DNA of 64,000 nucleotides from [Phialemoniopsis] sp. UDSM-2020 (Eukaryota > Ascomycota > Sordariomycetes > Thyridiales > Thyridiaceae): the NCBI GenBank assembly GCA_018873225.1, contig JAEILZ010000010.1:1-64000 (forward strand). Reading direction: 5' to 3'. The position numbers and the translations under genes were made by a program. The notes beneath the pieces were generated by a model. That model saw nothing but the letters and a program-made list of their open reading frames with translations, was not told the DNA's origin and made no database searches. Below, one piece after another: positions 62,085-64,000 of the stretch (positions are counted from its first letter, which is position 1; every line of letters starts with the position of its first letter).

Positions 62085-62665
62085 GGGGAGCTTTTTTATA
62101 TCCTCGGCCAACTTCCGCACACAGCCAAGTTACCTCTTGCGGGAAGTATAGTTTCTCGGCAGCCAGTCCGACCTCGAGTCGGGTAAAGGCATGGACTCCT
62201 TAACACAGCTCGATAGTATCTTATCAACTTGTCAAATAGAACCGACGATCATTAGCCTAAAGACTTCCCCATACTGAAGCTTGTTGCTCCGCACTCCCAC
62301 TAACCCGGATTAAAATCGCGCGCAGCGGGGGTGCTGGTCGGAGAGAGTGATATGATGGGAATGATATGAACTCGGCCAATTGCCGAAAGGTGAAGTCGGG
62401 GAAGAAAGTGGGTTCCTGTCGTGAGGGGTTTGGGAATAGTGTCGTGCCGGTGGCATATTGGCCTTCCGGTGGCGTATCCATTCCGGTGGGTTGCCGCTAT
62501 TCCGGTGGCCTATGATCCTTCCAGTTGCCGATCGTTCAGAATGTCAAAGCGGGAGGCCAAGCTTAAATTCAACTATATAAGCTCGGTAGGCGCACGTCAT
62601 TTGGGAAAGGAAGAACGGAGCTTGGAGGTCAGCTAACCCCAGATTCCCCGGATTATTTGATCGCC
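62085..62665. promoter_or_regulatory. Carboxylesterase promoter with CCGGTGGC repeats
   Basis: CCGGTGG occurs four times, at 62,447, 62,466, 62,483 and 62,502, spaced 19, 17 and 19 bases. Three copies continue as CCGGTGGCNTAT. They lie 160-220 bp before the ATG. TATATAA at 62,574-62,580, 86 bp before the ATG, is the likely TATA box. Repeated sites at this spacing suggest cooperative binding of a regulator; none is known to me for this motif. Confidence 0.5.
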
Positions 62666-64000
62666 ATGTCTTCTGTAAGAGCGGCCACCAGGACCGGGCC
62701 GCTAGCGAGTTTGCGCCAACTACTGTTACTCTTCCTAGGGTTGGCATGGCTCAACTTGACAGCGGCCGCAGAGGAACGAGGCAACCTGACCGTGCGGACA
62801 CTCACCGGGCTCTACACGGGACTTGTCAACGAACAATATCACAATGTCCGAGAGTTCAGACAGATCCCCTACGCGCAGGCACCTGTCGGGTCTCGTAGAT
62901 GGATGCCTCCCGCCGCGCTCACGCCCAGTGGCAAGCATCACTACTCGTATCGATTTGGACCGTCGTGCCCTCAGTTCATGACCAAGAACTTGACTGTTTG
63001 GAACTCCAACATCACCGACTTCAAGATCACCATGGGTGGGCAGAGCCTCACGATAGGTGCTATGGCCCAGACAAGTTCCGAGGACTGTCTCAGCCTGGCA
63101 ATCTGGACGCCACTTAATGTTTCGCCCGACGACAAACTTCCCGTGGCTATTTTCATCCCTGGAGGTAGCTTCACCGGCGGTGGCATCACGGTGCCTTACC
63201 AGAACCCGGCACCGTTCGTTTCACATCGCAACGACACTATCGTAGTCACTCTCAACTACCGCGTCAGTATCATGGGCTTCCCCAACGCAGCAGGCCTAGA
63301 CGAGCAGAACCTCGGCATTATGGACCAGCGCATGGCTGTGGAGTGGGTCAAGGCCAACATTGCCAGCTTCGGAGGCAACCCTGACCATCTCGTTCTCTGG
63401 GGCCAGTCCGCCGGTGCCGTCAGCGCCGACATCCACGCCTTTGCGTATCACGACAACCCGCTTGTCAAGGGCTACTTCCTCCACTCGGGCACTGCCGCCG
63501 TGGCCGGTACGCCTGCGGACCCGACGTACTCTAACTTTACCTTCGTAGCGAAGGGTGTGGGTTGCGATTTTCCTAACGACCCGGCCGCCGAGATTGCGTG
63601 CATGCGCCAGGTACCTCTGAGCCAAATCATCAACTGGTACGGCCAGTACTCGGAGAACAATACTAAACCCGTTATCGGGTTCAAACCAGTCCCAGATGAG
63701 AAGATCTACTTTGCAAACTTCTCGGCTCGCGCCGAAGCAGGCCTGATGGCTAAACTTCCTGCCCTTGTGTCGACGACGGCAAATGAACAGTCGAGTCTGT
63801 TCGACTACCCGGTAGACAATGTTGCCGCCGGGCCCAACATGACGAACGTAGTAAGTTCCATCTGCTTTGTTCTGATCAGCAACTAGCAAGGCATCAGACA
63901 GCTAACGAGTCTTGCCTTTGAAGGACAAGGGAACTGTAAAAGGCTTCGTCTGTCTGGCATCAAATACGACAGAGTGGCGCGCATGGAACGGGCTAAGCAC
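62666..64000 (+). CDS. Secreted type-B carboxylesterase/lipase (partial, runs off the window)
   Basis: Exon 1 is 62,666-63,850 and exon 2 begins at 63,924 and continues past the end; at least 420 residues are seen of the 550-600 usual for the family. The start at 62,666 gives a signal peptide (hydrophobic LLLLFLGLAWLNLTAAA), so it is secreted. Motifs: FRQIPYAQAP near residue 65, SEDCLSLAIWTP, oxyanion loop PGGSFTGG, and nucleophile Ser248 in GQSAG (246-250). Many N-x-S/T sites suggest glycosylation. The 73-bp intron joins GPNMTNV to DKGTVKGFVC. It would hydrolyse ester bonds outside the cell, perhaps acylglycerols, plant esters or aromatic esters. The catalytic Glu and His lie partly beyond the visible part. 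Confidence 0.9.

Overview
The window looks like nuclear DNA of a filamentous ascomycete (Pezizomycotina; the exact lineage cannot be fixed). The protein genes carry 50-105 bp introns with GT...AG ends and CTGAC/CTAAY branch sites. The families are typical of these fungi: Zn2Cys6 regulator, HET-domain protein with ankyrin repeats, SAT4-type membrane protein, FAD Baeyer-Villiger monooxygenase, DHA1 and Dal5-type transporters. Two blocks are almost pure A+T, the usual outcome of repeat-induced point mutation (RIP).

Layout. (1) 1-13.5 kb: AT-only block holding a RIP-destroyed LTR retrotransposon (447-8,129, minus strand, Ty3/gypsy-like, 5-bp target duplication) inside even more degraded DNA. (2) 13.5-15.0 kb: GC-normal spacer with the broken N-terminus of a GH35 beta-galactosidase gene. 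(3) 15.0-38.9 kb: a compact island of twelve genes. In order: M20 amidohydrolase, SDR, DHA1 MFS transporter, metal-dependent amidohydrolase, second M20 amidohydrolase, Dal5-like permease, class-I glutamine-amidotransferase-like protein, regulator without a zinc cluster, second amidotransferase-like protein, HSL-type alpha/beta hydrolase, Baeyer-Villiger monooxygenase, Zn2Cys6 regulator. (4) 39.55-50.07 kb: second AT-only block with long inverted repeats. (5) 50.07-64 kb: a gene tail cut at the block edge, a 2.5 kb spacer, a SAT4-type membrane protein, a giant ankyrin-HET protein, an aldo/keto reductase and the start of a secreted type-B carboxylesterase.

How the genes may work together (inference). 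The island is rich in amide- and peptide-bond hydrolases (two M20 enzymes, one imidazolonepropionase/ochratoxinase-like amidohydrolase, two gamma-glutamyl-hydrolase-like amidotransferases), with two transporters, a divergent BVMO/esterase pair, an SDR and two regulators. GATA-type sites (AreA-like, nitrogen control) cluster in two divergent promoters. Together this suggests a catabolic or detoxification cluster for an N-acyl, peptidic or glutathione-conjugated compound rather than a biosynthetic cluster: there is no PKS, NRPS or terpene synthase. Gene models below were spliced by hand; each complete one closes to a whole number of codons.
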